A program made the translations under genes and the position numbers. The notes under the pieces are model-generated. The model did no database searches, was not told where the DNA came from, and saw only the letters and a program-made list of their open reading frames with translations. A stretch of DNA of 64,000 nucleotides, taken from Ferruginibacter sp. GTDB taxonomy: Bacteria; Bacteroidota; Bacteroidia; Chitinophagales; Chitinophagaceae. The DNA lies in assembly GCA_017983695.1 (NCBI GenBank), contig JAGOAX010000001.1, positions 186,001 to 250,000 on the forward strand, read 5' to 3'. Below are positions 33,886 to 43,328 of the stretch, in pieces (positions within the stretch are counted from its first letter, which is position 1; every line of letters begins with the position of its first letter).

Positions 33886-35265
33886 TCATTTTCCGATACA
33901 GAACTGGCTAAAGATAAGATCAAGTACTGTTTCATTGGTTATATCCCCTGTAATCTCGGAGATATAATGTAAACACCTGCGGATGTCTAAGGCTAATAAA
34001 TCGCCGGGAATATTATTATCCATCCCAATTCTTATTTCGCTTAAAGATTGTTGCACCTGTTGTAATGCTTCGTAATGGCGGGCATTGGTAACAATTGTAT
34101 TTTCTGTAGTAAGATTTCCTTTTATTATTTTATCAACCAGTTTTTGTTTAAGTAAATTAATGCCCTGCTGTTCTTTAGCTGAAATATACAAGGCCTCTAT
34201 TCCTGCATATTTTTCTGCGGCAGTATTAATACCCAACACATCAGCTTTATTGCCAATTAATACATAATTCTTATTCTTTTCTTTTATTAAAGCTATTGCA
34301 GCCTCAAGCTCACCAAAAGTTTCGGTATTAACATCAAAAATATAAATCACTTCATCAGACTGTTCTATTTTCTCCCTGCTTTTTTCAATACCGATTAGTT
34401 CAATAATATCCTTACTGTCTTCCCTTATTCCTGCAGTATCAATTAAGCGAAACAAAATGCCGTCAATATTAATTACTTCTTCAATGGTATCCCTTGTAGT
34501 ACCGGCAATTTCACTTACAATGGCCCTGTTTTCATTTAATAAAGTATTTAATAAAGTAGATTTACCTGCATTAGGTTTTCCAACAATTGCAACACTAACC
34601 CCATTCTTAATTACATTTCCCAATTGAAAGGATTGTAACAGGTTTGCTGTAATGCTATTTGCATTCTCAATTAAAGCATAAAACTTTTTCCTGTCTGCAA
34701 ACTCTACATCTTCCTGGCTAAAATCCAGTTCCAGTTCTATTAAAGCACTAAACTGAATTAATTCTGTCCTTAAATTTTTAAGTACACTGCTAAAGCCACC
34801 ACGAATATTATGAAGTGCTGTTTGCTGAGATGCTGCTGTATTGCTGGCAATTAAATCTGCCACAGCTTCGGCCTGTGTTAAATCCAGCTTGCCATTTAAA
34901 AATGCCCGTTGTGTAAATTCTCCAGGCCTTGCCATTCTTGCTCCTTTACGTATGCAGGCCTGCACCACCTGCTGCTGTACATAAGGGCTGCCATGGCAGC
35001 TTATTTCCACCACATTTTCGCCTGTATAACTTTTAGGGGTTTTAAACAGTGAAATCACTGCCTCATCAAGAACTATATCATTTTCCTTGATAAGACCTAC
35101 ATGTAATGTGTGCGTTACTTGTTCCGTTAAATTTTTAGATGGAAACAACTGGTTAATAATTTCAATAGCATCTTTACCACTTAAACGTATTACACCAATG
35201 GCCCCAACACCCGGTGGTGTAGCTATGGCAACAATGGTATCGTCCCAGCCAAAAAGTTTTTGCAT
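33886..35265 (-). CDS. mnmE: tRNA modification GTPase MnmE
   Basis: The 459-residue protein has a formyl-THF-binding N-terminal domain (AIATPPGVGAIGVIRLSG; SYTGENVVEISCHGSPYV). A central G domain carries GKPNAGKSTLLN, DTAGIRE and NKAD. The invariant C-terminus FCIGK has the catalytic Cys. With MnmG it makes the cmnm5U34 modification in tRNA. TATCTTTG on the minus strand (plus-strand CAAAGATA, 35270-35277) matches the -7 consensus only 4 bp before the ATG, which would give a leaderless or near-leaderless mRNA. Confidence 0.96.
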   Translation of the reverse strand: MQKLFGWDDTIVAIATPPGVGAIGVIRLSGKDAIEIINQLFPSKNLTEQVTHTLHVGLIKENDIVLDEAVISLFKTPKSYTGENVVEISCHGSPYVQQQVVQACIRKGARMARPGEFTQRAFLNGKLDLTQAEAVADLIASNTAASQQTALHNIRGGFSSVLKNLRTELIQFSALIELELDFSQEDVEFADRKKFYALIENANSITANLLQSFQLGNVIKNGVSVAIVGKPNAGKSTLLNTLLNENRAIVSEIAGTTRDTIEEVINIDGILFRLIDTAGIREDSKDIIELIGIEKSREKIEQSDEVIYIFDVNTETFGELEAAIALIKEKNKNYVLIGNKADVLGINTAAEKYAGIEALYISAKEQQGINLLKQKLVDKIIKGNLTTENTIVTNARHYEALQQVQQSLSEIRIGMDNNIPGDLLALDIRRCLHYISEITGDITNETVLDLIFSQFCIGK

Positions 35266-35310
35266 AAAGCAAAGATACCCCCAATACCCACTAAAGACGG
35301 AACATCAACA

Positions 35311-35835
35311 CTAATTTTTTGTCAGTAATTTTTTATCGGTTGCATTTATTTCATCTATAAAATAATGTTTTACCCCTGTTATAGCTACTTCATCTAAAAT
35401 ATCTACAAAATTTTTATAGCTGCTTTCGTCGGCCGGCTTTACAATCAGCACCATTTTATCTGAAGTGCCTTTTATTTTTTTTACTGCTGCTTTCTTTTGC
35501 AATAACACCACCCTTATTCCTTCAACAGTAAAAGAGGTTTCTTTAAGCACAGGATTACTTTCGGGCATTCCTTCGTAATAAATAATTTTATCGGCTTTTG
35601 TCAGCATTGCAGTAAGTACACAGTTTTCACAAATATCAGTAGTCTTATCAGATTCTATTGGCGACACAATATCCATAACTTTTGGCTTTGCTAATACAGC
35701 TGTAAACACAAAAAAGGTAAGTAATAAAAAGCCAAGATCAACCATTGGGGTTAAATCTACCCGGGTACTTTTTTTAATCAATTTTTTGCCGTGTTTGTTT
35801 TTTGATGCTGTTGTCTTTGTTTCTAATTCTGCCAT
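35311..35835 (-). CDS. exbD: ExbD/TolR biopolymer transport protein (third copy)
   Basis: The start is placed at ATG 35835 (MAELETK). The 174-residue protein has a basic N-terminus and one membrane helix beginning with STRVDLTPMVDLGFLLLTFFVFT, holding the essential Asp. A periplasmic domain follows, with an unusual CENC pair near residue 75. It should couple the proton-motive force to TonB with ExbB. It is separated from the tonB gene by a strong terminator, so it may be less expressed than the other copies. Confidence 0.88.
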   Translation of the reverse strand: MAELETKTTASKNKHGKKLIKKSTRVDLTPMVDLGFLLLTFFVFTAVLAKPKVMDIVSPIESDKTTDICENCVLTAMLTKADKIIYYEGMPESNPVLKETSFTVEGIRVVLLQKKAAVKKIKGTSDKMVLIVKPADESSYKNFVDILDEVAITGVKHYFIDEINATDKKLLTKN

Positions 35836-35887
35836 AACAGTAAGTTTTAATAGAGATGGCAAATCACTTATTTTCCATACCCTACTG

Positions 35888-35922
35888 CATAAAAAAATCC
35901 TTTCAATTGCTTGAAAGGATTT
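35888..35922 (-). terminator. Terminator after tonB
   Basis: AAATCCTTTCAA (35895-35900 and 35901-35906) pairs with TTGAAAGGATTT (35911-35922), loop TTGC. On the minus strand a run of T follows (35891-35897). It lies between tonB and the last exbD. Confidence 0.85.
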
Positions 35923-35943
35923 AAAATTATTGTATAAAAAACC

Positions 35944-36771
35944 TTATTGCTCCTGAACAAGGAAAGTAATTGGCTGACGGCGATATGCATTTACATTACG
36001 TCCGTTTTGTATAGCCGGTGTCCAGTTTTTTGTTCTTTTAATAACACGTATAGCTTCCTGGCAAACACCAAATCCCGGGTCAGTTTCGCACTCGATCTGG
36101 CTTAAGCTACCATCTTTACTTACCACAAATTTTACAATTACTGTGTAAGTTCCTTCACCTGCGCCATTATCTGCAGGCACTTCGGTGTTAAGGTTCTTTT
36201 GAAGATAATTACGCCATGCAGCATCTCCACCTGGAAAGCCAGCTTCTACTTCCACTTTTGTAAATATCTTTCCTTCATCATCTTCTTTTTGTGGCACTAC
36301 CGCAACTGTTGAACCCTTATCTTCTACAGGAGCTTGTACTATCTGCTCTTTATTGTCGCTTTCTACAGTTTTAGTACTGATTACCTGGTCTTCTTTAATT
36401 GTCTCCACCTGTTCTACCACTTCTTCGTCCTTAACCACTTTGGGCGGTGTAAATTTCACCTGGTTAATTTCTGGTGGTGGTGGCGGTTTAGGTGGTGGTG
36501 GTGGTGGCACTACCGGAGGAGGGGGAACATCCTTTTTTATTTCCGCCATCTGGGTGTCTAAAACATCCAGACTCTCTCCTGCTTTTTTCTGAAATACACT
36601 TGCAAAAACAGTAGTCAAAAAAATCAACAAGGCAAAAGCTGCTGTTAAAAGCAGGGCCTTGGTAAGGCGCTTGTTGTATGTTTTTCTTAAGTCATAAGCA
36701 CCGTACTGTTTATTTTTCCCTTCGAAAAGAATATCCAGTATATCAGCGCTTAAAATTTTATTTATATCCAT
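35944..36771 (-). CDS. tonB: TonB family energy transducer
   Basis: The 275-residue protein opens with the Bacteroidota TonB head (ILSADILDILFEGKNKQYGAYDLRKTYNKR) and one membrane helix (about 36-58). A proline-rich spacer is at 85-105 (PPPPVVPPPPPPKPPPPPE), then a Glu/Val/Lys stretch. The C-terminal domain is at about 190-275 (FPGGDAAWRNYLQKNL, VVSKDGSLSQIECETDPGFG, NWTPAIQNGRNVNAYRRQPITF). It transmits energy to TonB-dependent outer-membrane receptors. It is in an operon with exbB and exbD genes. Confidence 0.93.
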   Translation of the reverse strand: MDINKILSADILDILFEGKNKQYGAYDLRKTYNKRLTKALLLTAAFALLIFLTTVFASVFQKKAGESLDVLDTQMAEIKKDVPPPPVVPPPPPPKPPPPPEINQVKFTPPKVVKDEEVVEQVETIKEDQVISTKTVESDNKEQIVQAPVEDKGSTVAVVPQKEDDEGKIFTKVEVEAGFPGGDAAWRNYLQKNLNTEVPADNGAGEGTYTVIVKFVVSKDGSLSQIECETDPGFGVCQEAIRVIKRTKNWTPAIQNGRNVNAYRRQPITFLVQEQ

Positions 36772-36821
36772 TGTAAAATGCTTTGTTAGTAAGATTCAAA
36801 ATCAATGAAATTCCATAAACA

Positions 36822-37388
36822 TTATTTTATGCCGTTTGCTGCTTCTGTGAGTTTAATTAACTCAGCTTCAGTATCCGTCATATCCACTTCGGCATAATGC
36901 CCGGGCGGTATGGCATTTATAGACATTTCATCCAGAATATCAATAATGTTTTTAAACTTCGATTCTTTATCTGCTTTAATAATATACATCAAGTCGCTTT
37001 TAAGCTTATCTCCATCAGGAACAGACCTTTTTTTATCTAAAATAATCTGGCGTATGTCCTTAAAGCTAGAACTTTTAAATTGTTGAGAAGCTCCTTCTGC
37101 AGTAAGTGTACCCATATAATAATATATCTGGTCTTCTTTACCCAACAAAATTGTCATTACAGCAGACTCTTTTACTTTCATTTGATCTTCAACCTTTTCA
37201 TCTTTAGGTTCATTCATTTTCATTACCGTTGGCTTACTCATTGTAGTGGTAAACACAAAGAAGGTAATTAAAAGAAAGCCCAGATCCACCATTGGAGTAA
37301 GATCTACCCTTGTAGATAATTTTTTTGGTTTTTTGACGCCGGGTCCTTTTTTATGACCGCCACCCGACGAAGTATCCATTTCTGCCAT
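36822..37388 (-). CDS. exbD: ExbD/TolR biopolymer transport protein (second copy)
   Basis: The 188-residue protein has a Gly/Lys-rich N-terminus and STRVDLTPMVDLGFLLITFFVFTTTM, with the conserved Asp in the membrane helix. A periplasmic domain of about 120 residues follows. It closely resembles the third copy in the helix, pointing to duplication. It lies 19 bp downstream of the 220-residue ExbD and 50 bp upstream of tonB. Confidence 0.92.
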   Translation of the reverse strand: MAEMDTSSGGGHKKGPGVKKPKKLSTRVDLTPMVDLGFLLITFFVFTTTMSKPTVMKMNEPKDEKVEDQMKVKESAVMTILLGKEDQIYYYMGTLTAEGASQQFKSSSFKDIRQIILDKKRSVPDGDKLKSDLMYIIKADKESKFKNIIDILDEMSINAIPPGHYAEVDMTDTEAELIKLTEAANGIK

Positions 37389-37407
37389 GGTACATTATTT
37401 TAGTAAG

Positions 37408-38070
37408 TTAAAAATTAGTTTTTTGATCCTTAGGCTTATTGTACAATTCCGAGCCGGGTGGTATTGTTTCGCTGTTGGTTACAATCCTGAATTTATAGAT
37501 ATCATTTTTCTTTAGGGCATATTTGATATTTTTAAATTGAGGGTATTTGGCCTCCATATCACCTTTAATAAGAATCATTTCTTCCAAGTCTTTCTGGCTA
37601 CCGCCGGCATAAGCATTGGTTATACTGCGTACCCAGTCGATCAGTTCATTATTAGCACTGTCTTTAATAGGTATACCATCCAGCTTTTCGGCAGGTATAG
37701 CCTGGTTGATAGCCAGTATACCTTTTATCTGCCCTAAAGGCATTCCAATAAAGGGCATTTTGTTTAATTTGGCAAGTTCAGCTTCAGACAAACCTAAACC
37801 ACGTGTGGTATTAATATCCTTTAGTATCTCTTTCTTTTTGGTATCATCACCCAGCATCAAAAAACATTTACCGTCTTTGTTTAATGTAATCAATATAGAT
37901 TTTTCAGGTGCTGCTTTTGACTGAACCGAGGTGGGTGCCTGTACTGTAACTGCTTCGGGCGGCTTTTGTTTGGTAGCCAATATAAAGAAGGAAAGCAATA
38001 AAAATGCAACATCGCACATTGCCGTCATATCTATATTGGTACTCTTCCGCGGTAATTTGGCTCTTCCCAT
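37408..38070 (-). CDS. exbD: ExbD/TolR biopolymer transport protein (first copy, larger)
   Basis: The 220-residue protein has the membrane helix NIDMTAMCDVAFLLLSFFILATKQKPPEAV with the essential Asp, and a longer periplasmic domain than usual (about 180 residues). It diverges from the two following copies (MCDVAFLLLSFF rather than MVDLGFLL), so it is probably a separate lineage. Gap to exbB is 61 bp. Confidence 0.92.
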   Translation of the reverse strand: MGRAKLPRKSTNIDMTAMCDVAFLLLSFFILATKQKPPEAVTVQAPTSVQSKAAPEKSILITLNKDGKCFLMLGDDTKKKEILKDINTTRGLGLSEAELAKLNKMPFIGMPLGQIKGILAINQAIPAEKLDGIPIKDSANNELIDWVRSITNAYAGGSQKDLEEMILIKGDMEAKYPQFKNIKYALKKNDIYKFRIVTNSETIPPGSELYNKPKDQKTNF

Positions 38071-38131
38071 AATTTTTTATTTAATAATTAGATTCATTTT
38101 ATTATAAAATCCATACGTACTGTACAATATA

Positions 38132-38989
38132 TTATTTGTACAAAGACGCAAAACTTTGGGTAAGTGTAAAGCCACTTTCATCAATACCGTAAGTAATACC
38201 ATCAATTTTTGTGGTAAATATGTTATAGAAAATGATTGCAAAGGCAGATGTACCAATACCCAAAGCAGTATTATACAAAGCCTCGGAAATACCTACTGAT
38301 AATTTACTTGCTGCATCGCCACCGCCTTCACCTTCTCCAAGAGCAGAGAAAGAACGGATCATACCTAATACAGTACCCAACAGTCCTAACAAAGTTGCTA
38401 CAGAAGCAATTGTAGATAAGAATACGAGGTTCTTTTCCAGCATTGGTAATTCCAGGGATGTGGCTTCTTCCACTTCTTTCTGTATTGCCATCACTTTTTG
38501 ATCGGTAGTTAATTCTGAATTACTGATCATTTCTTTGTAACGGTGCAGACCAGCTTTCATTACATTCCCTACACTGCCTTTTTGTTTGTCGCATTCAGCA
38601 ATAGCAGCATCTACATTTTTATTAGCCAGGTGATATTGCACTTTGCGGATAAAATCTGCATTATTACCTGTACCATTTGCTTTTCCGATAGTTAAAAAAC
38701 GCTCAATTACAAATGTTAACATGGTAAGGAAAGAACCAATTAGGATAGGAACAATTATACCACCCAGGTACATTTTATTCAATGCATTTTTAGGACCATC
38801 GTGTTCTGGCCAGAACCACCCTCCATTAATTGCGGGCTTGGTAAAGCCTGATGGGTTACCTAAAATAAACCTCCAGATCAAATAGCCTGCTAGTACACAT
38901 ACTACCGGTGCTAATAAAGAAATTGCGTTACCTGATTTTTTTACCTGTACAGTAGTTGCAGGTTTTACAGATGGTTTTGATTCTGCCAT
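38132..38989 (-). CDS. exbB: MotA/TolQ/ExbB proton channel family protein
   Basis: The start is placed at ATG 38989 (MAESKPSVKP); the in-frame TTG at 38998 is less likely. The 285-residue protein has three main membrane helices. The signature region is MLEKNLVFLSTIASVATLLGLLGTVLGMIRSFSALG (about 180-215), and a later helix SEALYNTALGIGTSAFAIIFYNIF follows. It is the channel partner of the ExbD copies and TonB in the inner membrane, and first gene of the operon. Confidence 0.93.
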   Translation of the reverse strand: MAESKPSVKPATTVQVKKSGNAISLLAPVVCVLAGYLIWRFILGNPSGFTKPAINGGWFWPEHDGPKNALNKMYLGGIIVPILIGSFLTMLTFVIERFLTIGKANGTGNNADFIRKVQYHLANKNVDAAIAECDKQKGSVGNVMKAGLHRYKEMISNSELTTDQKVMAIQKEVEEATSLELPMLEKNLVFLSTIASVATLLGLLGTVLGMIRSFSALGEGEGGGDAASKLSVGISEALYNTALGIGTSAFAIIFYNIFTTKIDGITYGIDESGFTLTQSFASLYK

Positions 38990-39326
38990 GACATTCAATT
39001 TTTAGTTAGTGAAAATATTGATTTTTAGTTATTAAACTTTGACTGTACAATTCTACTGGAAAAATATAATCAAACAATCAAATTTTATACACATTTATAT
39101 TGTGTATGAGGGACACAAGTTAGCAAAATAATTGAAAGCAACAACTTGCTGTATAATTTTTTTTATTTTTTTAATAGTGATGCCAGAATCGGGATTTTGC
39201 ATAAAAAAATAAAACAATCCAGCCGTATTATTTATTTGCCTTCTATCCTTAAATGCTGTTATTTTAACAGCTATTTGATATTTTCGTTTTTTAAATCCAT
39301 CTTTTCAACATAAATAAATCAATTAC
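38990..39326. other. Divergent intergenic region with an inverted repeat
   Basis: This is the 337-bp gap between exbB (leftward) and the metalloprotease gene (rightward). ATACACA (39087-39093) and TGTGTAT (39101-39107) form a 21-bp dyad, a possible operator for one or both genes. No consensus -33/-7 pair was found by eye. Confidence 0.45.
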
Positions 39327-41870
39327 ATGACTAATTGCAGTAAGAAACTCTGTACGGGATCGTTAGCTTTATGCCTAACGCTTTTTGTAACAGCGCAGGA
39401 CAGACCTGTTACCCCCCCGGCAAACGGGGCTATGCCTCCGCCGGCAGCCGCCAAATCTGGCCCTAAGCCTTATAAAGAAGTGATAACCGATAAAGCTAAA
39501 ACCACCAGGGGGTTCTTTACTATTCACAAAATAGAAGACAAATATTATTTTGAAATTCCACCAGCTTTATTAAGCCGGGATATTTTAATGGTAAACAGGG
39601 TTTCCAAATCATCTGTAGAAAGTCCTAAGGGATTTAATGGATATGCCGGTGACCAGATTGGCGAAAGAGTTATTCGTTTTGAAAAAGGACCTAACAATAA
39701 AATCTTTCTTAAAAACATTTCTTACAACGTAAACCCGGATAGTACAAAACCGATGTACAAATCGGTTATGAACAGTAATATGCAACCCATAACAATGGCG
39801 TTTGATATTAAGGCTTTAGCCAGCGACAGTTTAGGTAATGGCATTGTAATCGACATTACAGATAACATTACTGCCGACAATGAAATTTTTGGATTTGGCA
39901 GCGGTACAAAATCACAATTTCAGGCCGGAGTTTTCCAAAGTGATAAATCATATATTGTTTCGTTACGCCCTTACCCAACCAATATTGAGATTACTACTGT
40001 AAAGACCTTTTCTAAAAGCGCCGGTGCTTCTTTTGGTGCTCCAGGCCAGGCTCCCGGTGCACCCAGCCAGGCTACAGTTACTTTAGAAATGAACAGTTCA
40101 ATGCTTTTATTACCCGAAAAACCAATGAAACCAAGATATTATGATAACAGGGTTGGTTATTTTGGAACAAGTTATACAGATTATGATGCTAATCCTCAAG
40201 GTGTAAAGGATATTGACATTATTGCCCGCTGGAGATTAGAACCTAAGCCGGAAGATATGGACAAGTATAAGAGAGGAGAATTGGTAGAACCAGTTAAACC
40301 AATCGTTTTTTATATTGACCCCACTACGCCTAAACAATGGGTACCTTATTTAATAATGGGTGTAAATGACTGGCAGGTTGCTTTTGAAAAAGCTGGTTTT
40401 AAAAATGCAATCATTGGTAAAGAAGCCCCAACAAAAGCAGAAGACAGTACCTGGAGCCTGGAAGATGCAAGGCACAGCGGTATTATATACAAACCATCGC
40501 CTGTAGAAAATGCTTATGGCCCAAGCACTATTGATCCACGCAGTGGAGAAATTATGGAAAGCCATATCGGATGGTTCCATAATGTAATGAAATTATTGCA
40601 CGACTGGTATATGATACAGGCTGGCGCAATTGATTCACGTGCCCGTAAAATGGTGTTTGATGACGAACTTATGGGCCAATTGATCCGTTTTGTTTCATCG
40701 CATGAAGTAGGCCATACATTAGGATTGCCACACAACTTTGGTTCATCTGCAGGCGTACCTGTAGAAAACCTGCGCAATAAAGCATGGGTTGAAGCTAATG
40801 GCCATACACCAAGTATTATGGATTATGCCCGTTTTAATTATGTGGCACAACCAGAAGATAATATTGCTGCACCCGGCATTTACCCACGCATTGGAGAGTA
40901 TGATAAATGGAGTATTGAATGGGGCTACAAATTAATACCTGAAGCTAAGACTGCTGAAGATGAAGTGCCCATTTTAGATAAATGGATAGAAGCTAAAGCA
41001 AATGATAAACGGTATTATTATGGCCGCCAGGGACAACCGGATGATCCAAGAGACCAGAGTGAAGCAATTGGTGATAATGCTATGAAAGCATCTGCTTATG
41101 GCATTAAAAACCTGCAACGTATTATCCCTAATCTTATTAACTGGACAAAACAGCCTAATGAAGATTATACGGCTTTAAAAGATATATACGATGCTGCCAC
41201 TGGTCAGTTCCGCAGGTACATCGGCCATGTATGTTATAATTTTGGTGGTGTTTACGAAACCCTGAAAAAGAGTAATCAGCCTGGGAATGTTTATGAGTAT
41301 GTAAGTAAAGAAACACAAAAAGAAGCCTCAGATTTTATAAGCAAACAGGTATTTACCACACCAACCTGGTTAATTAATAAAGATATTGTCAGTAAAGCCG
41401 GAGTTAACTCTGCTACCACCATCTTATCGTTACAGGAAACTGCATTAAACAGAATGCTGAGTACAGTTACAATGAATAAGATGCTGAATGCGGAAACTGC
41501 AATTGGCAGCCAGGCATATACAGTAAATGATTTATTGAGCGATTTAAAGCAAATGGTTTTTACTGAACTTGCAGCTAAAAAATCAATTGATGTGTACAGA
41601 AGAAACCTGCAAAAATCTTATGTAGAAAGATTAGGCAGCCTTATTAACCCTGCCCCGGCAGCTGGTGGCATAAGCATTACATTTGGCAATCCGAATGCAG
41701 CACCGGTAATGGATACAAAGAAATCAGACATCCTTTCTTATTTAAAAGGACATGCCCGTGAGTTGAAAGCATTAGTTGATGCTGCAGCCGCTGGCACTAC
41801 CGATAAAGCCAGTAAATATCACTTACAGGATTTGAGTGACAGGTTAAGAAAGACTTTAGATCCTAAATAA
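39327..41870 (+). CDS. Zinc-dependent metalloprotease (DUF5117/DUF4953 type)
   Basis: The 847-residue protein has a signal peptide (about 1-24). An N-terminal domain is recognised by KPYKEVITDKAKTTRGFFTIHKIEDKYYFEIP and DILMVNRVSKSS. The catalytic motif HEVGHTLGLPHNF has H459, E460, H463 and H469, and a Met-turn-like SIMDYARFNYV follows about 30 residues later, as in metzincins. The C-terminal helical part ends with DLSDRLRKTL. Such proteins are common secreted or periplasmic peptidases of unknown substrate in Bacteroidota. It stands alone with its own terminator. Confidence 0.9.
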   Translation: MTNCSKKLCTGSLALCLTLFVTAQDRPVTPPANGAMPPPAAAKSGPKPYKEVITDKAKTTRGFFTIHKIEDKYYFEIPPALLSRDILMVNRVSKSSVESPKGFNGYAGDQIGERVIRFEKGPNNKIFLKNISYNVNPDSTKPMYKSVMNSNMQPITMAFDIKALASDSLGNGIVIDITDNITADNEIFGFGSGTKSQFQAGVFQSDKSYIVSLRPYPTNIEITTVKTFSKSAGASFGAPGQAPGAPSQATVTLEMNSSMLLLPEKPMKPRYYDNRVGYFGTSYTDYDANPQGVKDIDIIARWRLEPKPEDMDKYKRGELVEPVKPIVFYIDPTTPKQWVPYLIMGVNDWQVAFEKAGFKNAIIGKEAPTKAEDSTWSLEDARHSGIIYKPSPVENAYGPSTIDPRSGEIMESHIGWFHNVMKLLHDWYMIQAGAIDSRARKMVFDDELMGQLIRFVSSHEVGHTLGLPHNFGSSAGVPVENLRNKAWVEANGHTPSIMDYARFNYVAQPEDNIAAPGIYPRIGEYDKWSIEWGYKLIPEAKTAEDEVPILDKWIEAKANDKRYYYGRQGQPDDPRDQSEAIGDNAMKASAYGIKNLQRIIPNLINWTKQPNEDYTALKDIYDAATGQFRRYIGHVCYNFGGVYETLKKSNQPGNVYEYVSKETQKEASDFISKQVFTTPTWLINKDIVSKAGVNSATTILSLQETALNRMLSTVTMNKMLNAETAIGSQAYTVNDLLSDLKQMVFTELAAKKSIDVYRRNLQKSYVERLGSLINPAPAAGGISITFGNPNAAPVMDTKKSDILSYLKGHARELKALVDAAAAGTTDKASKYHLQDLSDRLRKTLDPK

Positions 41871-41887
41871 AGATTCTTAGAATTAAC

Positions 41888-41927
41888 AAAACAGGCATTC
41901 ATAAATATGAATGCCTGTTTTATTTTA
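41888..41927. terminator. Bidirectional terminator
   Basis: The 15-bp perfect stem (41888-41902 with 41907-41921, loop AAAT) has T-runs on both sides. It lies between the stops of the convergent metalloprotease and permease genes. Confidence 0.88.
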
Positions 41928-41945
41928 TACAATTAAAAACATTTT

Positions 41946-43229
41946 CTATTCATATCGTAATGCATCAATCGGGTTAAGCTTGCTTGCTTTAATGGCAGGA
42001 TATAAGCCCGCTACCAACCCCACTACAGAACAAACCAATATGCCGCCTATTATCCAGCCCCAAAGTAATACCAGGCCCGATTTTAATAACATGGCAATAA
42101 GATTACCTAAAAGAATACCTACAATAATACCCACAACAGCACCAAGTAAACTTATAAGAATTGACTCCCACAAAAACTGGTTACGAATATCTTTTTTTGT
42201 ACCCCCTAATGCCTTTATTAATCCAATTTCCTTTGTTCTTTCATTTACAGCCACCAGCATAATATTCATAAGGCCAATTGACGAAGCCAGTAAAGTAATT
42301 AATGCCACACCAATAATTCCTTTTTCTAAAAAGCCCAGGTTATTTATCAGAGATGCTGCAACGCTGTCACTCTTATCAACATAAAAATTATCCTCCTCTT
42401 TCACATCTAACTTGCGTATGGGTCTGAATGTTCCTGTGGCTTCGCCAACAGCCACATCTATCAGTTTTACATCATCTACCATTACGCCAATATTAAAAGA
42501 AGAATTTTGTGATGCATACAGGCGCCGTATATTATTAAAAGGCATAATCACTGTTTTGCCCGAATTAAAAAAAGCACTGGAGCCTTTTTCTTCCAGCACG
42601 GCCAATACCCGGTAAGGGATATGATCTACACTAACTACTTTATCCACTGCTTTTGCAGCATTGCCCGAAAATAATTTTTCTGCAACCGCATTACCTAATA
42701 CACAAACATTTCTGCCCGAAGCTATTTCTGTAGTTGTAAAATTGCGGCCAAAGGCGATCTTGTACCCGTTTAATTCCAGGTAGTTTTCATCACCGCCAAA
42801 AATATTTATATCAGGGTTGGTTTTTTTTTGCTGTGTGTTTACAACAACACCGGAAGCTCCTCTTAAAGCCAAACCTACTTTTGCAGGAAACGGATAGCGT
42901 TCCTTAAACTCCTTGGCCTCTTCATAAGTGATAACTTTGCCGATACTGGATTTTTTTTCTTTTAATGCCGATTTGCTTGTTTTTTTAATCGTACGGCTGG
43001 GGCCACCACCACCAAACCGGATATTACGGTCTTTAAATCGTATGCTAAAAGCATTTGCCCCCATGCTTGAAAAGCTATTGGTAAGGCTGCTGCTTGCCGC
43101 TTTTAAGGAAGTTAAAAACCATATTAAAGCACAGATACCTAAGGCAATTATAGCCACAGTTATACCTGTTCTTAAACGGTTACTGCTGATATTGCGCCAG
43201 GAAAGTTTTATGGTATCTTTTAAAGTCAT
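41946..43229 (-). CDS. ABC transporter permease (MacB/FtsX family)
   Basis: The 427-residue protein begins with LKDTIKLSWRNISSNRLRTGITVAIIALGICALI (first helix). A large periplasmic MacB-type core is at about 45-290 (YEEAKEFKERYPF; FGRNFTTTEIASGRNVCVLG). Three C-terminal helices include the FtsX signature LMNIMLVAVNERTKEIGLIKALGGTKKDI. No ATPase gene is adjacent, so it must pair with one encoded elsewhere. A Gly-rich FGGGGPS turn near residue 75 is unusual. Confidence 0.88.
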   Translation of the reverse strand: MTLKDTIKLSWRNISSNRLRTGITVAIIALGICALIWFLTSLKAASSSLTNSFSSMGANAFSIRFKDRNIRFGGGGPSRTIKKTSKSALKEKKSSIGKVITYEEAKEFKERYPFPAKVGLALRGASGVVVNTQQKKTNPDINIFGGDENYLELNGYKIAFGRNFTTTEIASGRNVCVLGNAVAEKLFSGNAAKAVDKVVSVDHIPYRVLAVLEEKGSSAFFNSGKTVIMPFNNIRRLYASQNSSFNIGVMVDDVKLIDVAVGEATGTFRPIRKLDVKEEDNFYVDKSDSVAASLINNLGFLEKGIIGVALITLLASSIGLMNIMLVAVNERTKEIGLIKALGGTKKDIRNQFLWESILISLLGAVVGIIVGILLGNLIAMLLKSGLVLLWGWIIGGILVCSVVGLVAGLYPAIKASKLNPIDALRYE

Positions 43230-43328
43230 TGTACTTATTAATACCTAAAGTTAACAACAGAAAAGAGATGGCCTGTAAAAAGTTTTATGAGTGGTACTGT
43301 ATGAAGCTGATTATGCAGATAAAAAAAC

